62,632 nucleotides of DNA from Hominiventricola filiformis (GTDB lineage: Bacteria > Bacillota > Clostridia > Lachnospirales > Lachnospiraceae). This document shows positions 8,340 through 16,760 of the stretch, piece by piece (positions within the stretch are counted from its first letter, which is position 1; the number at the start of each line of letters is the position of its first letter). The stretch lies in NCBI RefSeq assembly GCF_020686965.1, contig NZ_JAJEPS010000016.1:1-62632 (forward strand). The letters are read 5' to 3'. A model generated the notes under the pieces. It did no database searches, was not told the DNA's origin, and saw nothing but the letters and a program-made list of their open reading frames with translations. Position numbers and translations under genes: made by a program.

Positions 8340-9311
8340 CTACAATTCAAATGTTTTTTTCCGTCTTCCGCTGTGCCGTCTCCGGTAGTCCATAAGGAAA
8401 CTGCCCACTTCTGCGGCACCGTGCTCTGCCGCATACGGTGTGGCAAATGCGGTCAGTTCTTCACTTAGAAGTCCTTGCTCTTCCATCAGGGCAAGCAAAT
8501 CCGGATCTTCTTTCTGTACTGCACGCTTCACCAGTTCTTTTCCATGATCTGCCAGAAATTTTCTGTACTGTCCTGCTGCCTCTTCGGTGAGGCTTAAGGG
8601 ATATTTCAACCGGTTCAGTGCCAGCTGCAGGCAGGTGTCCGGCAGCTCATTGGCCACGGCATAAGGAAATAATTTGTCATATCCACCCAGATCCAGCTTT
8701 CGTTCCGGGAAACACTGGCGATATTTATATCCGGAGCCATGCCAGTGAGTATCGATAATCCGGGCCGGCGTATTTTCCACGGATTCTTCATAGTACTCCG
8801 GGAAAGTCAGAGTAAGCGTTGTTCCGTCCGCAAAAAAAAGCGACGCTTCCAGTTCCTGTGTAAACTCTGAGAGGACGTTGTAAACGACTTTGTTTTCCCA
8901 TGGAATATTTCGAAAGGTCAGGCGGTTCAATCCCTTGCACCACATAAAGGCGCCGCCCTCGATGTCTTCCAGTTCTCCCTGCACATGAAGGATTTTTAAT
9001 TGCCTGCAAAAATAAAAGGCATAGGCGCCGATTCTTTTCAGATGTCTCGGAAGATAAACTTCTGTTAATAATTCTCCTGCAAGCTCCTGTTCTTCTCCAG
9101 GCAGCTTCTCCTCTTCATGAAGTACCGTCTCCTGAATCTCGTATTTCTTCCACCGGTCTCCCGGATCTGATGAAGAGCAGGCATAGGGAGCCAGTTCCGT
9201 CACCGGACGCCCCATCAGTTCATCCGGGATCACCAGCGTCTGTTCATATCCATAGCAGCGGAGAACGCAGATCCCATTTTCTGTCTCCGCATATTTCACT
9301 CTCAGATACAT
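8340..9311 (-). CDS. Leucine-rich repeat (LRR_5/BspA-like) protein
   Basis: 323 aa without signal peptide, so probably cytoplasmic despite the BspA-type repeats. LRR_5-like units include VYLPRHLKRIGAYAFYFC and LEDIEGGAFMWCKGLNRLTF at about residues 85-135. The C-terminal 100 residues are alpha-helical (LTEEAAGQYRKFLADHGKEL, then QKEDPDLLALMEEQGLL) and look like a separate ankyrin-like or helical domain. It is the first gene of the cassette with VWA (gap 17 nt), MoxR and DUF1622. An adaptor or target-recognition role for the MoxR-VWA pair is an inference from position only. Confidence 0.8.
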   Translation of the reverse strand: MYLRVKYAETENGICVLRCYGYEQTLVIPDELMGRPVTELAPYACSSSDPGDRWKKYEIQETVLHEEEKLPGEEQELAGELLTEVYLPRHLKRIGAYAFYFCRQLKILHVQGELEDIEGGAFMWCKGLNRLTFRNIPWENKVVYNVLSEFTQELEASLFFADGTTLTLTFPEYYEESVENTPARIIDTHWHGSGYKYRQCFPERKLDLGGYDKLFPYAVANELPDTCLQLALNRLKYPLSLTEEAAGQYRKFLADHGKELVKRAVQKEDPDLLALMEEQGLLSEELTAFATPYAAEHGAAEVGSFLMDYRRRHSGRRKKTFEL

Positions 9312-9351
9312 CTCGTCGTTGTCACTCTTTTCCTCTGTTCATTGGTTCCTG

Positions 9352-10140
9352 TTACAGTGGTTTCGCATTTTTTGCATGCTCCGCATACAGATTCTGGATT
9401 TCTCTATATTCACCCAGGCCTTTCATCACACAGCTTACGCTGTATCCTTCCGCTTCCAGACGGCTTTTCCAGGAATCCTCTTCCTCGCCTGCCATGTCAT
9501 TTATGGCATGGTCTCCTGCTACTACCATGAATGGAGCCAGGCGGATCTCTTTCACTCCGGATACTCTGATCAGACGTAATGCTGACTCTAATGACGGATA
9601 AGCTTCTACGGTTCCCACATGGACATTTTTATAACCCAGATCCTTGAACATATAGTCAAGTGCCGCATAGACCGGATTCACATGATGTTCCGTTCCATGT
9701 CCCATAAGCAGCAGTGCCTCCTGTGGCTCCAGATCTTCCTGTTCCTCCATCACCGCCTCGATTACTTTCTGAAAATCTTCCTCACTGGAAAGCAGGGGTT
9801 CTCCTACACTGATCTTTTCGAAATGCTCTGAAAATGAGCGGATTTCCTCCATCATCTGTTCATTTTCGATTCCTTTGATCACATGGGTAGGCTGAACAAT
9901 CACTTCCGTGATCCCATCTGCGAGCATCCGTGCAAAAGCTTCTTTTACCGTATCAATCTGCACCTGATCCCGCTGTTTCAGTTTTCGGATAATCATACGG
10001 CTGGTCCAAGCCCGGTACAGCTGGCAATCCGGACATGCGGCTGCAAGTTCCCGTTCAATTGCATCAATGGTTTTCTCTCTTGTCTCATTTACACTGGTTC
10101 CAAAGCTGACTGCCAGTAATCCTTTTTTCATATGATTCAT
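9352..10140 (-). CDS. cbiK: Sirohydrochlorin cobaltochelatase, cytoplasmic CbiK
   Basis: Class II chelatase that inserts Co2+ into sirohydrochlorin in the anaerobic cobalamin pathway. 262 aa, matching the CbiK length. Motifs: LLAVSFGTSVNETRE at the N-terminus, IVQPTHVIKG, MGHGTEHH with catalytic His148, and FMVVAGDHAINDMAG with His211. There is no signal peptide. The frame extends 40 codons upstream, but GGAAAGGA precedes ATG 10140 (a second ATG is at 10131). It is not next to other cbi genes; cbiL lies 25 kb away. A lipoprotein paralogue of this enzyme is encoded at 48388-49644. Confidence 0.92.
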   Translation of the reverse strand: MNHMKKGLLAVSFGTSVNETREKTIDAIERELAAACPDCQLYRAWTSRMIIRKLKQRDQVQIDTVKEAFARMLADGITEVIVQPTHVIKGIENEQMMEEIRSFSEHFEKISVGEPLLSSEEDFQKVIEAVMEEQEDLEPQEALLLMGHGTEHHVNPVYAALDYMFKDLGYKNVHVGTVEAYPSLESALRLIRVSGVKEIRLAPFMVVAGDHAINDMAGEEEDSWKSRLEAEGYSVSCVMKGLGEYREIQNLYAEHAKNAKPL

Positions 10141-10233
10141 GAATTCCTTTCCTGCAGTTACCCGTTTTTCATACATGTCTGTCCCTATTTTATATGGAGA
10201 AACCAAAAGATGCAACACCCGTTTTGGACACAC

Positions 10234-10276
10234 AAAAAATGAGAAGAGACCGTGATGCACGATCTCTTCCCATCTT
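10234..10276 (-). terminator. Terminator of the DUF6465 gene
   Basis: On the minus strand GAAGAGATCGTG-CATCA-CGGTCTCTTC is followed by TCATTTTTTG. It lies 20 nt after the stop of the DUF6465 gene and upstream of cbiK, so cbiK should use its own promoter. Confidence 0.75.
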
Positions 10277-10295
10277 TCACATTCATTCTTCGATC

Positions 10296-10658
10296 TTATA
10301 AAGCCTTCAGATCTACTTTGTAGCTCTCGCCACCCTGTCCATCTACCGTATAATAAGCAGCCTGCTCATTTGCATTTACATAGATCTTCAGTTCAGAAGC
10401 TTCCAGTCCCTGTGCTTTCACAGCAGCCTTTACTGCGGACTGAATATCTGCAACTGCAACGCTTAATCCATTCATCTCTACGCATACGCTGGTCTTGCAG
10501 GTTTTTCTTGTGGTGGTCTTTGCAGCAGTTTTAGCAACTTCCTTTACTTCTGCTACTACTTTCTCCTGTGCCTTTACTGCAGTTGCTTTTGCTTCAGCAG
10601 CAGCATCTTTTACCGCTTTCACTGCAGCAGTCTTGGTGTGTTTCGCCGGTCTTGCCAT
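10296..10658 (-). CDS. DUF6465 family protein
   Basis: 120 aa. The N-terminal half (1-55) is Ala/Lys-rich and predicted helical or disordered, histone H1-like in composition (KTAAVKAVKDAAAEAKATAV). The C-terminal half (about 58-120) is a compact alpha/beta domain with CVEMNGLSVAVADIQSAVKA and LKIYVNANEQAAYYTVDGQ. This matches the Lachnospiraceae family DUF6465, function unknown. The basic tail could bind nucleic acid (inference). AGGAGG lies 9 nt before ATG 10658. Monocistronic, ending at a good terminator. Confidence 0.8.
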   Translation of the reverse strand: MARPAKHTKTAAVKAVKDAAAEAKATAVKAQEKVVAEVKEVAKTAAKTTTRKTCKTSVCVEMNGLSVAVADIQSAVKAAVKAQGLEASELKIYVNANEQAAYYTVDGQGGESYKVDLKAL

Positions 10659-10758
10659 ATTTCATTTCCTCCTCATAACGCTTTATGCCTATATGTATCT
10701 CTTTTGTAAGTCTTTAAATTTGTGTCAAAAGATATTATAGGAAGAAATAACCAATTTG

Positions 10759-11655
10759 TCAACTTTCCCTCCGGTTTTTTCTGTACTGGAGGGGTGTACA
10801 TCCCATCTTTCGACGAAAAATCCGGGCATAATAGCCGGGATTGGTAAATCCGCAATTTCCCGCGATACCGGTTACATCAAGATCCGTATGCCGTAATAAT
10901 TCCAGACTTCGTTCCACCCGGTAAGCCAGCAGGTAATCAAATAATGATTCTTTCATATAACGTTTGAAGAGACGGCAGCTTTCACTTTTACAGAGATGAA
11001 TCTGATCTGCCAGTTCCTCCAGCGTTACCTTCTCCCCATAATGTTTCTGCATATATTCCATAAGAGTACGGATGCGTTCGATATCTCTGCCGTTTTCCTC
11101 TGGTTCTTCCGGGCAGTCCGCATGTTCATATATCCTGAGCCAGATTTCCATCAGTGCAATCTGCATCTGCAGTTCCCGGCTGTCCGATTCTTTATCCCGC
11201 AAATGATGAATCTCTTCCATCCGTTCCAGAATCTCCCGCTGCCAGAAAACGTCCGGTGTAAAATGAATGGAGGACAGAGTCGGACTTTGTAGAATTCTTT
11301 CCATATATTTACTCTGCATGAGACTGGATGTGTAGCCATAGAGAAGGCGCGGATGAAAGGTAATGGATAAATAACTGCAGTCTTCCGCATCGTAATGTCT
11401 TCCGGAATGGAGCACGTTGGTATTGCAGAAAAGTCCTTCTCCTGCCCTCAGTATGTATTCATTATCATTGACCAGATAGGTCATGTTTCCATCCAGTACA
11501 ATCGTCAGCTCAATCTCAGGATGCCAGTGCCAGGGAAATTCTCCCGTATCAAACCAGGAAAGACGCTCATCACTGACCAGCACCGGAAATGCATAATTTC
11601 CATGGGCTTTCAGTTCTTTGTGTTCTTTATCAATATTCAGCCGCATATTTCTCAA
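10759..11655 (-). CDS. AraC family transcriptional regulator
   Basis: 298 aa: an N-terminal cupin sensor (FDTGEFPWHWHPEIELTI with the His pair, GEGLFCNTNVLH) and a C-terminal double HTH of the AraC/XylS type. The first HTH is at about residues 205-250 (VTLEELADQIHLCKSESCRL) and the second at 255-295 (DVTGIAGNCGFTNPGYYARI, ending TPLQYRKN). It is transcribed divergently from galK-galT across a 139-bp gap, so it probably regulates them in response to a sugar. That ligand assignment is inference from position. Confidence 0.88.
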   Translation of the reverse strand: MRNMRLNIDKEHKELKAHGNYAFPVLVSDERLSWFDTGEFPWHWHPEIELTIVLDGNMTYLVNDNEYILRAGEGLFCNTNVLHSGRHYDAEDCSYLSITFHPRLLYGYTSSLMQSKYMERILQSPTLSSIHFTPDVFWQREILERMEEIHHLRDKESDSRELQMQIALMEIWLRIYEHADCPEEPEENGRDIERIRTLMEYMQKHYGEKVTLEELADQIHLCKSESCRLFKRYMKESLFDYLLAYRVERSLELLRHTDLDVTGIAGNCGFTNPGYYARIFRRKMGCTPLQYRKNRRES

Positions 11656-11684
11656 TATCCTTCACTTTTATGCAAATATACTTG

Positions 11685-11713
11685 TTGAATTGTCCTCTGT
11701 TTCTCATTATATT
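11685..11713 (+). promoter_or_regulatory. galK promoter
   Basis: TTGAAT (11685-11690), a 17-nt spacer and TATATT (11708-11713) in the AraC-galK divergent region. Confidence 0.65.
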
Positions 11714-11794
11714 GATATTATAAACAATGTCAAGATTCCATCCGGGCAGAAGACATACCGGAGGTATCATTCAGCAAAAAGGGGGATATTACTT

Positions 11795-12970
11795 ATGGAA
11801 TTCACTATGCAGCAGTTACAAGACAAATTTGCAGAACTCTACGGCACAGAAGGTGAACCGAAAGCTTATTTTGCACCGGGACGTGTCAATCTGATTGGTG
11901 AACATACCGATTACAACGGCGGTCATGTATTTCCATGCGCACTGACCATCGGAACTTACGGGCTGATCCGTCCGCGCAAGGACCGTACTGTCCGCTTCTA
12001 CTCCATGAACTTTGACACGATGGGTGTTGTCACCACTTCTCTTGATGATCTGGTGCCGAACGACGAAGCCGGATGGACGAATTATCCGAAGGGAGTTATG
12101 TGGACCTTTGAAAAGAGAGGCTTCCAGCTTCCGGCAGGTGCTGATATTCTCATCTACGGAGACATTCCGGCAGGCAGCGGACTTTCCTCTTCTGCTTCTC
12201 TGGAAGTGCTGACTGGAATTATGCTGCGTGATACTTTTGGATTCGACATTTCCATGGTGGATCTGGCGCTCATCGGGCAGTATTCCGAAAATAATTTTAA
12301 TGGTATGAACTGCGGTATTATGGACCAGTTTGCATCCGCCATGGGAAAAAAGGACTGTGCTATTTTCCTGGACACCAATACTCTTCATTATGAATATGCA
12401 CCGGTAAAACTTCCGGATGCCCGCATTGTCATCACCAACAGCAAGGTAAAACACAGTCTGGTATCTTCTGCTTACAATGACAGAAGACGGGAAAGTGAGA
12501 CTGCCCTCAAGGATCTTCAGACAGTTATGGATATTAAAACACTTGGTGATCTGACCGAGGAGCAGTTTGAAGCCCACAAGGATGCCATTAAGGATCCCAT
12601 CTGCCAGAAACGGGCAAAACATGCAGTTTACGAAAACCAGAGAACGATCCATGCAGTAGAAGCACTGAAAGCAAATGATATTGTCACCTTCGGAAAGCTG
12701 ATCAATGAATCCCATATTTCTCTGCGTGATGACTATGAAACTTCCTGCGAAGAAACCGATATTCTTGCTGAACTGGCATGGCAGATTCCGGGTGTCTATG
12801 GTTCCCGTATCACCGGCGGCGGATTCGGCGGATGTACCGTCAGCATTGTGAAAAATGATGCCATTGATACCTTTATCGACAATGTAGGCAGCGTATATAA
12901 AGAAAAAACCGGACACACGGCAGAATTTTACGTAGTAGACATCGGAGACGGTGCCCGTCCACTGAACTAA
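11795..12970 (+). CDS. galK: Galactokinase
   Basis: ATP-dependent phosphorylation of galactose to galactose-1-phosphate, first step of the Leloir pathway. 391 aa, GHMP kinase family. The galactokinase signature GRVNLIGEHTDYNGG is at about residues 29-43, the GHMP ATP loop PAGSGLSSSASLEV near 130, and the C-terminal GGGFGGCTVSIV motif closes the active site. The frame is open from 11618, but GGGGG precedes ATG 11795, which gives the normal family N-terminus. galT follows after 46 nt. Confidence 0.95.
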   Translation: MEFTMQQLQDKFAELYGTEGEPKAYFAPGRVNLIGEHTDYNGGHVFPCALTIGTYGLIRPRKDRTVRFYSMNFDTMGVVTTSLDDLVPNDEAGWTNYPKGVMWTFEKRGFQLPAGADILIYGDIPAGSGLSSSASLEVLTGIMLRDTFGFDISMVDLALIGQYSENNFNGMNCGIMDQFASAMGKKDCAIFLDTNTLHYEYAPVKLPDARIVITNSKVKHSLVSSAYNDRRRESETALKDLQTVMDIKTLGDLTEEQFEAHKDAIKDPICQKRAKHAVYENQRTIHAVEALKANDIVTFGKLINESHISLRDDYETSCEETDILAELAWQIPGVYGSRITGGGFGGCTVSIVKNDAIDTFIDNVGSVYKEKTGHTAEFYVVDIGDGARPLN

Positions 12971-13016
12971 TCCGGCTGACGTATTCATTCAGTCTATGGC
13001 AGGAGGAAAAACCATC

Positions 13017-14507
13017 ATGAAATTATACGAACTGATCGCAGCTCTGGTACAGTACGGCATTGACACCGGTCTTACCCCGGCCTGCGAAAGAATCTACACT
13101 ACCAATCTTCTACTGGACCAGTTCCACGAAGACGATTACGAAGAACCGGACGCCATCCCTTCTCTTTCCCTGGAAGAGATTCTGGAAGGACTTCTCGACG
13201 AAGCCTGCAGACGGGAATTGATTCCGGATAGCATCACTTATCGGGATCTTTTTGACACCCGGCTTATGAACTGCCTGATGCCAAGACCTTCCCAGATTCA
13301 GGAAACCTTCCGCGAGAAATATGCCGTTTCCCCGAAGGAAGCAACGGACTATTTTTACAAACTGTCTCAGGACAGCAACTATATCCGCCGCTACCGGGTC
13401 TGCAAAGACCAGAAATGGAAAGTGCCCAGTATCTACGGCGACATTGACATCACCATCAACCTGTCAAAGCCGGAGAAAGATCCGAAAGCCATCGCAGTCG
13501 CTGGAAAAGCAAAGGCAAGTGCTTATCCGAAATGCCAGCTCTGTATGGAAAATGAAGGCTATGCCGGCCGCGTCAACCATCCGGCCAGAGAGAACCACCG
13601 GATCATTCCGCTGACCATCAACGACAGCCAGTGGGGATTTCAGTACTCTCCTTATGTATATTATAATGAACACTGCATCGTTTTTAACGGACAGCACACG
13701 CCTATGAAGATCGACCGTGCAGCATTCCGGAAGCTGTTTGATTTTGTAAAACAGTTCCCCCATTATTTCCTTGGCTCCAACGCAGACCTTCCGATTGTAG
13801 GCGGTTCCATCTTAAGCCACGATCATTTCCAGGGTGGAAATTATACCTTTGCCATGGCGAAGGCTCCTATCGAACTTCCGGTTACCATTCCTGGTTATGA
13901 TGATGTGGAAGCCGGTATTGTGAAATGGCCTTTGTCAGTGCTTCGTATCCGTCACAAAGACGAGAACCGGCTCATCGACCTTGCCACCCATGTGCTGGAC
14001 TGCTGGAGATCTTATACAGACGAAGATTTCTTCATCTTTGCCTGTACAGATGGAGAGCCGCACAATACCATTACCCCGATTGCAAGGAAAGTGGGTGACA
14101 CTTACGAGCTGGACCTGACTCTCCGGAACAATATTACCACGGATGAGCATCCTCTGGGAGTCTACCATCCACATGCAAAGCTTCATCACATCAAGAAAGA
14201 AAATATCGGTCTCATCGAAGTTATGGGACTGGCTGTCCTTCCTTCCCGCCTGAAACAGGAAATGGCACTTCTAAAAGATGCCATTCTCACCGGCAGCGAT
14301 CTGGAAAAAGACGAAGTGCTTCAGAAGCATGCAGAATGGGTAGCAGAATTCCTGCCATCCTATCCGGAGATCAATGGGGAAAATATCGATGAAATTCTCC
14401 GCCAGGAGATCGGCAAAGTCTTTGTTCAGGTACTGGAAGACGCTGGTGTCTATAAATGTACGCCAGAAGGCCGGGAAGCCTTCTTGAAGTTTGTAAAAAC
14501 ATTATAG
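13017..14507 (+). CDS. galT: UDP-glucose--hexose-1-phosphate uridylyltransferase, class II
   Basis: Leloir pathway enzyme exchanging UMP between UDP-glucose and galactose-1-phosphate. 496 aa, the length of the Gram-positive class II GalT, not the 350-aa HIT-type class I. Motifs: CQLCMENEGYAGRVNHPARE, the active-site HDHFQGGNYTFAMAKA segment with its His pair, and GVYHPHAKLHHIKKENIGLIEVMGLAVLP (each segment in order). AGGAGG 10 nt before ATG 13017 decides the start over the in-frame ATG at 12996. No galE or galM in the operon, though an aldose-epimerase-like gene sits at 21 kb. Confidence 0.95.
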   Translation: MKLYELIAALVQYGIDTGLTPACERIYTTNLLLDQFHEDDYEEPDAIPSLSLEEILEGLLDEACRRELIPDSITYRDLFDTRLMNCLMPRPSQIQETFREKYAVSPKEATDYFYKLSQDSNYIRRYRVCKDQKWKVPSIYGDIDITINLSKPEKDPKAIAVAGKAKASAYPKCQLCMENEGYAGRVNHPARENHRIIPLTINDSQWGFQYSPYVYYNEHCIVFNGQHTPMKIDRAAFRKLFDFVKQFPHYFLGSNADLPIVGGSILSHDHFQGGNYTFAMAKAPIELPVTIPGYDDVEAGIVKWPLSVLRIRHKDENRLIDLATHVLDCWRSYTDEDFFIFACTDGEPHNTITPIARKVGDTYELDLTLRNNITTDEHPLGVYHPHAKLHHIKKENIGLIEVMGLAVLPSRLKQEMALLKDAILTGSDLEKDEVLQKHAEWVAEFLPSYPEINGENIDEILRQEIGKVFVQVLEDAGVYKCTPEGREAFLKFVKTL

Positions 14508-14516
14508 TTTGCCGTT

Positions 14517-14560
14517 GACTAAGTGACCGGGAGTGACAGCATGTCACTTTCGGTCACATA
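14517..14560 (+). terminator. Hairpin after galT
   Basis: AGTGACCG ... CGGTCAC encloses a second stem GTGAC-AGCAT-GTCAC. There is no strong U-tract, so termination may be partial. Confidence 0.5.
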
Positions 14561-14583
14561 TATTGAAAACCGTAAATTGGGAC

Positions 14584-14612
14584 TTGCCAAAACCTGAAAG
14601 ATCGGATAAGAT
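14584..14612 (+). promoter_or_regulatory. Promoter of the ZTP-riboswitch purine unit
   Basis: TTGCCA (14584-14589), a 17-nt spacer and TAAGAT (14607-14612). The start site would fall at about 14619, directly at the first aptamer helix. Confidence 0.65.
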
Positions 14613-14618
14613 GAAGAA

Positions 14619-14752
14619 AGGAACTGCACGACTGGCGGAAAAGCAGACACAGTCTGTGGTAGGGCGACCTACAGGGAGTGCAGAAGTAAAAGATTTGCCG
14701 ACCGCCTGGGCGCATTGCGGAACCGCTGTGCACTCAGGCGGTCTTCTGTGTT
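14619..14752 (+). promoter_or_regulatory. ZTP (pfl) riboswitch with overlapping terminator
   Basis: The aptamer core GCACGACTGGCGG, the GGGAGTGC strand that closes P1 (ACTGCAC/GTGCAG), and the distal pseudoknot strand CCGACCGCCTGGGC match the pfl/ZTP motif. The expression platform is a terminator: ACCGCCTG (14701-14708) pairs with CAGGCGGT (14735-14742), then CTTCTGTGTTT. The CCGCCTGGG strand is needed by both folds. Binding of ZTP/ZMP, which build up when 10-formyl-THF is short, should therefore free transcription of the two downstream genes that consume AICAR. Confidence 0.92.
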
Positions 14753-14786
14753 TATATACTTATTTACCAGAAAGAGAGGAATAAGA

Positions 14787-15500
14787 ATGAAAGCTTTATC
14801 CCTGGAACAGGAACTGAAATCCAACGCATATCCCGGACGTGGAATCGTCATTGGCCGCACCCCGGACGGCACACATGCTGTGACTGCTTATTTTATTATG
14901 GGCCGCAGTACCAATAGCCGCAACCGCGTCTTTGTAGAGGACGGAGAAGGCATCCGCACCCAGGCATTTGATCCATCCAAGCTCACTGACCCGAGTCTTA
15001 TCATCTACGCTCCGGTACGTGTTCTTGGCAATAAAACCATCGTCACCAACGGTGACCAGACGGATACCATCTACGAGGGTATGGATCATCAGATGACCTT
15101 TGAACAGTCCTTACGTTCCCGTAAATTCGAGCCGGACGGACCGAACTACACACCGAGAATTTCCGGTATTTTACATCTTGAGAATGGCTCCTATAATTAC
15201 GCCATGTCTATCTTAAAGAGCAATGACGGCGATCCGGATTCCTGCCACCGTTACACTTTTGCTTATGAAAATCCGAAAGCGGGCCAGGGTCATTTCATTC
15301 ATACCTATATGCATGATGGAGATCCCCTTCCCAGCTTCGAAGGCGAGCCGAAACTGGTAGAAATCTCCGATGACATGGATGCATTTACAGATATGCTCTG
15401 GAACAGTCTGAACGAGGACAACAAAGTATCCCTGTTCGTTCGTTATATTGATATCCAGACCGGAACTTATGAAACAAAGATCATCAATAAAAATAATTAA
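14787..15500 (+). CDS. purO: IMP cyclohydrolase, PurO-like
   Basis: Ring closure of FAICAR to IMP, last step of purine synthesis. 237 aa. Motifs: NAYPGRGIVIGRTPDG, TAYFIMGRSTNSRNRVFV and YTPRISGILHL match the PurO/IMP-cyclohydrolase-like (Ntn-like fold) family, otherwise best known in archaea. This differs from the MGS-like cyclohydrolase domain of bifunctional PurH. Its pairing with the stand-alone transformylase downstream (17-nt gap) and the ZTP riboswitch upstream makes the assignment firm. GAGGAATAAG precedes ATG 14787; the frame open from 14715 is riboswitch sequence. Confidence 0.9.
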   Translation: MKALSLEQELKSNAYPGRGIVIGRTPDGTHAVTAYFIMGRSTNSRNRVFVEDGEGIRTQAFDPSKLTDPSLIIYAPVRVLGNKTIVTNGDQTDTIYEGMDHQMTFEQSLRSRKFEPDGPNYTPRISGILHLENGSYNYAMSILKSNDGDPDSCHRYTFAYENPKAGQGHFIHTYMHDGDPLPSFEGEPKLVEISDDMDAFTDMLWNSLNEDNKVSLFVRYIDIQTGTYETKIINKNN

Positions 15501-15517
15501 TTCAGGAGGATACGAAC

Positions 15518-16696
15518 ATGAAAGAACTTCAGTTAAAATATGGATGTAACCCGAACCAGAAACCGTCCCGCATCTTTATGGAAAATGGTGCCGATCTTCC
15601 GGTCACCGTTCTCAACGGACGTCCTGGCTACATTAATTTTCTTGATGCATTCAATGGCTGGCAGCTGGTCAGTGAATTAAAAAAAGCTACCGGTCTTCCT
15701 GCCGCCACTTCTTTCAAGCATGTATCCCCGGCAGGAGCTGCAGTGGGTCTTCCACTGACCGATACACTCGCAAAAATCTACTGGGTTGATGATCTCGGCG
15801 AGCTCTCCCCGCTGGCATGTGCTTATGCAAGAGCAAGAGGCGCTGACAGAATGTCTTCCTTTGGTGATTTCATCGCATTGTCCGACATCTGCGACGCGGA
15901 TACCGCAAAGCTCATCAAACGCGAGGTTTCCGACGGTGTCATTGCTCCAGGATATACAGAAGAAGCACTTGAAATTCTGAAACAGAAGAAAAAAGGCAAC
16001 TACAATGTCATCGAGATCGACCCGTCCTACGTACCAGATCCCCTGGAGAAAAAGCAGGTCTTCGGCATTACTTTTGAACAGGGCCGCAATGAGCTCGACG
16101 TGAACGGTGACCTTCTCTCCAATATCGTAACAAAGAAGAAAGAGATTCCTGCTGAGGCGCTGATGGATATGAAAATCTCCCTCATCACCCTGAAATATAC
16201 CCAATCCAACTCTGTATGCTATGTCAAGGACGGACAGGCCATCGGTATCGGTGCTGGACAGCAGTCCCGTGTTCACTGTACCAGACTGGCAGGCAACAAA
16301 GCTGACAACTGGTTCCTCCGTCAGTCTCCGCAGGTTCTGGGACTTCAGTTTGTGGATACCCTCGGCCGTGCAGAGCGTGACAATGCGATCGATGTTTATA
16401 TCGGTGATGAATATATGGATGTGCTGGCTGACGGTGCATGGGAAAAGATCTTTAAAGTAAAACCGGAAGTCTTCACCCGCGAAGCCAAACACGCATGGCT
16501 CGACCAGATGACTGATGTTACGCTTGGTTCTGATGCTTTCTTCCCCTTTGCAGACAATATTGAGCGTGCTCACAAGAGCGGTGTCAAATACATTGCCCAG
16601 CCGGGTGGAAGTGTCCGTGATGACCTGGTGATCGAGTGCTGTGATAAATATGACATGGCGATGGCATTTACCGGAATCCGGTTATTCCATCACTAA
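15518..16696 (+). CDS. purH: Phosphoribosylaminoimidazolecarboxamide (AICAR) formyltransferase, stand-alone
   Basis: Transfers a formyl group from 10-formyl-THF to AICAR. 392 aa, covering only the AICARFT half of bifunctional PurH. Motifs: LKYGCNPNQKPS at the N-terminus, FKHVSPAGAAVG with the catalytic Lys-His, YTQSNSVCYVKDGQAIGIGAG and SRVHCTRLAGNKAD, and the C-terminal YIAQPGGSVRDDLVI. The cyclohydrolase domain is absent and is supplied by the PurO-like gene just upstream. AGGAGG precedes ATG 15518. The unit ends at a strong terminator at 16709. Confidence 0.93.
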   Translation: MKELQLKYGCNPNQKPSRIFMENGADLPVTVLNGRPGYINFLDAFNGWQLVSELKKATGLPAATSFKHVSPAGAAVGLPLTDTLAKIYWVDDLGELSPLACAYARARGADRMSSFGDFIALSDICDADTAKLIKREVSDGVIAPGYTEEALEILKQKKKGNYNVIEIDPSYVPDPLEKKQVFGITFEQGRNELDVNGDLLSNIVTKKKEIPAEALMDMKISLITLKYTQSNSVCYVKDGQAIGIGAGQQSRVHCTRLAGNKADNWFLRQSPQVLGLQFVDTLGRAERDNAIDVYIGDEYMDVLADGAWEKIFKVKPEVFTREAKHAWLDQMTDVTLGSDAFFPFADNIERAHKSGVKYIAQPGGSVRDDLVIECCDKYDMAMAFTGIRLFHH

Positions 16697-16706
16697 GAAC
16701 CACACA

Positions 16707-16754
16707 AAATGACCGGCTGTGATTTACTTTTTCACAGCCGGTCATTTTTTATGA
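16707..16754. terminator. Bidirectional terminator
   Basis: AAAATGACCGGCTGTGA pairs with TCACAGCCGGTCATTTTTT across a 9-nt loop. It has A- and T-tracts on both sides and separates convergent genes. Confidence 0.9.
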
Positions 16755-16760
16755 TATTCT

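Noticed and set aside
11816..12988. 390-aa open frame on the minus strand
   Set aside because: Antisense shadow of galK.
14533..14784. 83-aa open frame upstream of purO
   Set aside because: Covers the ZTP riboswitch and terminator; not protein-like.
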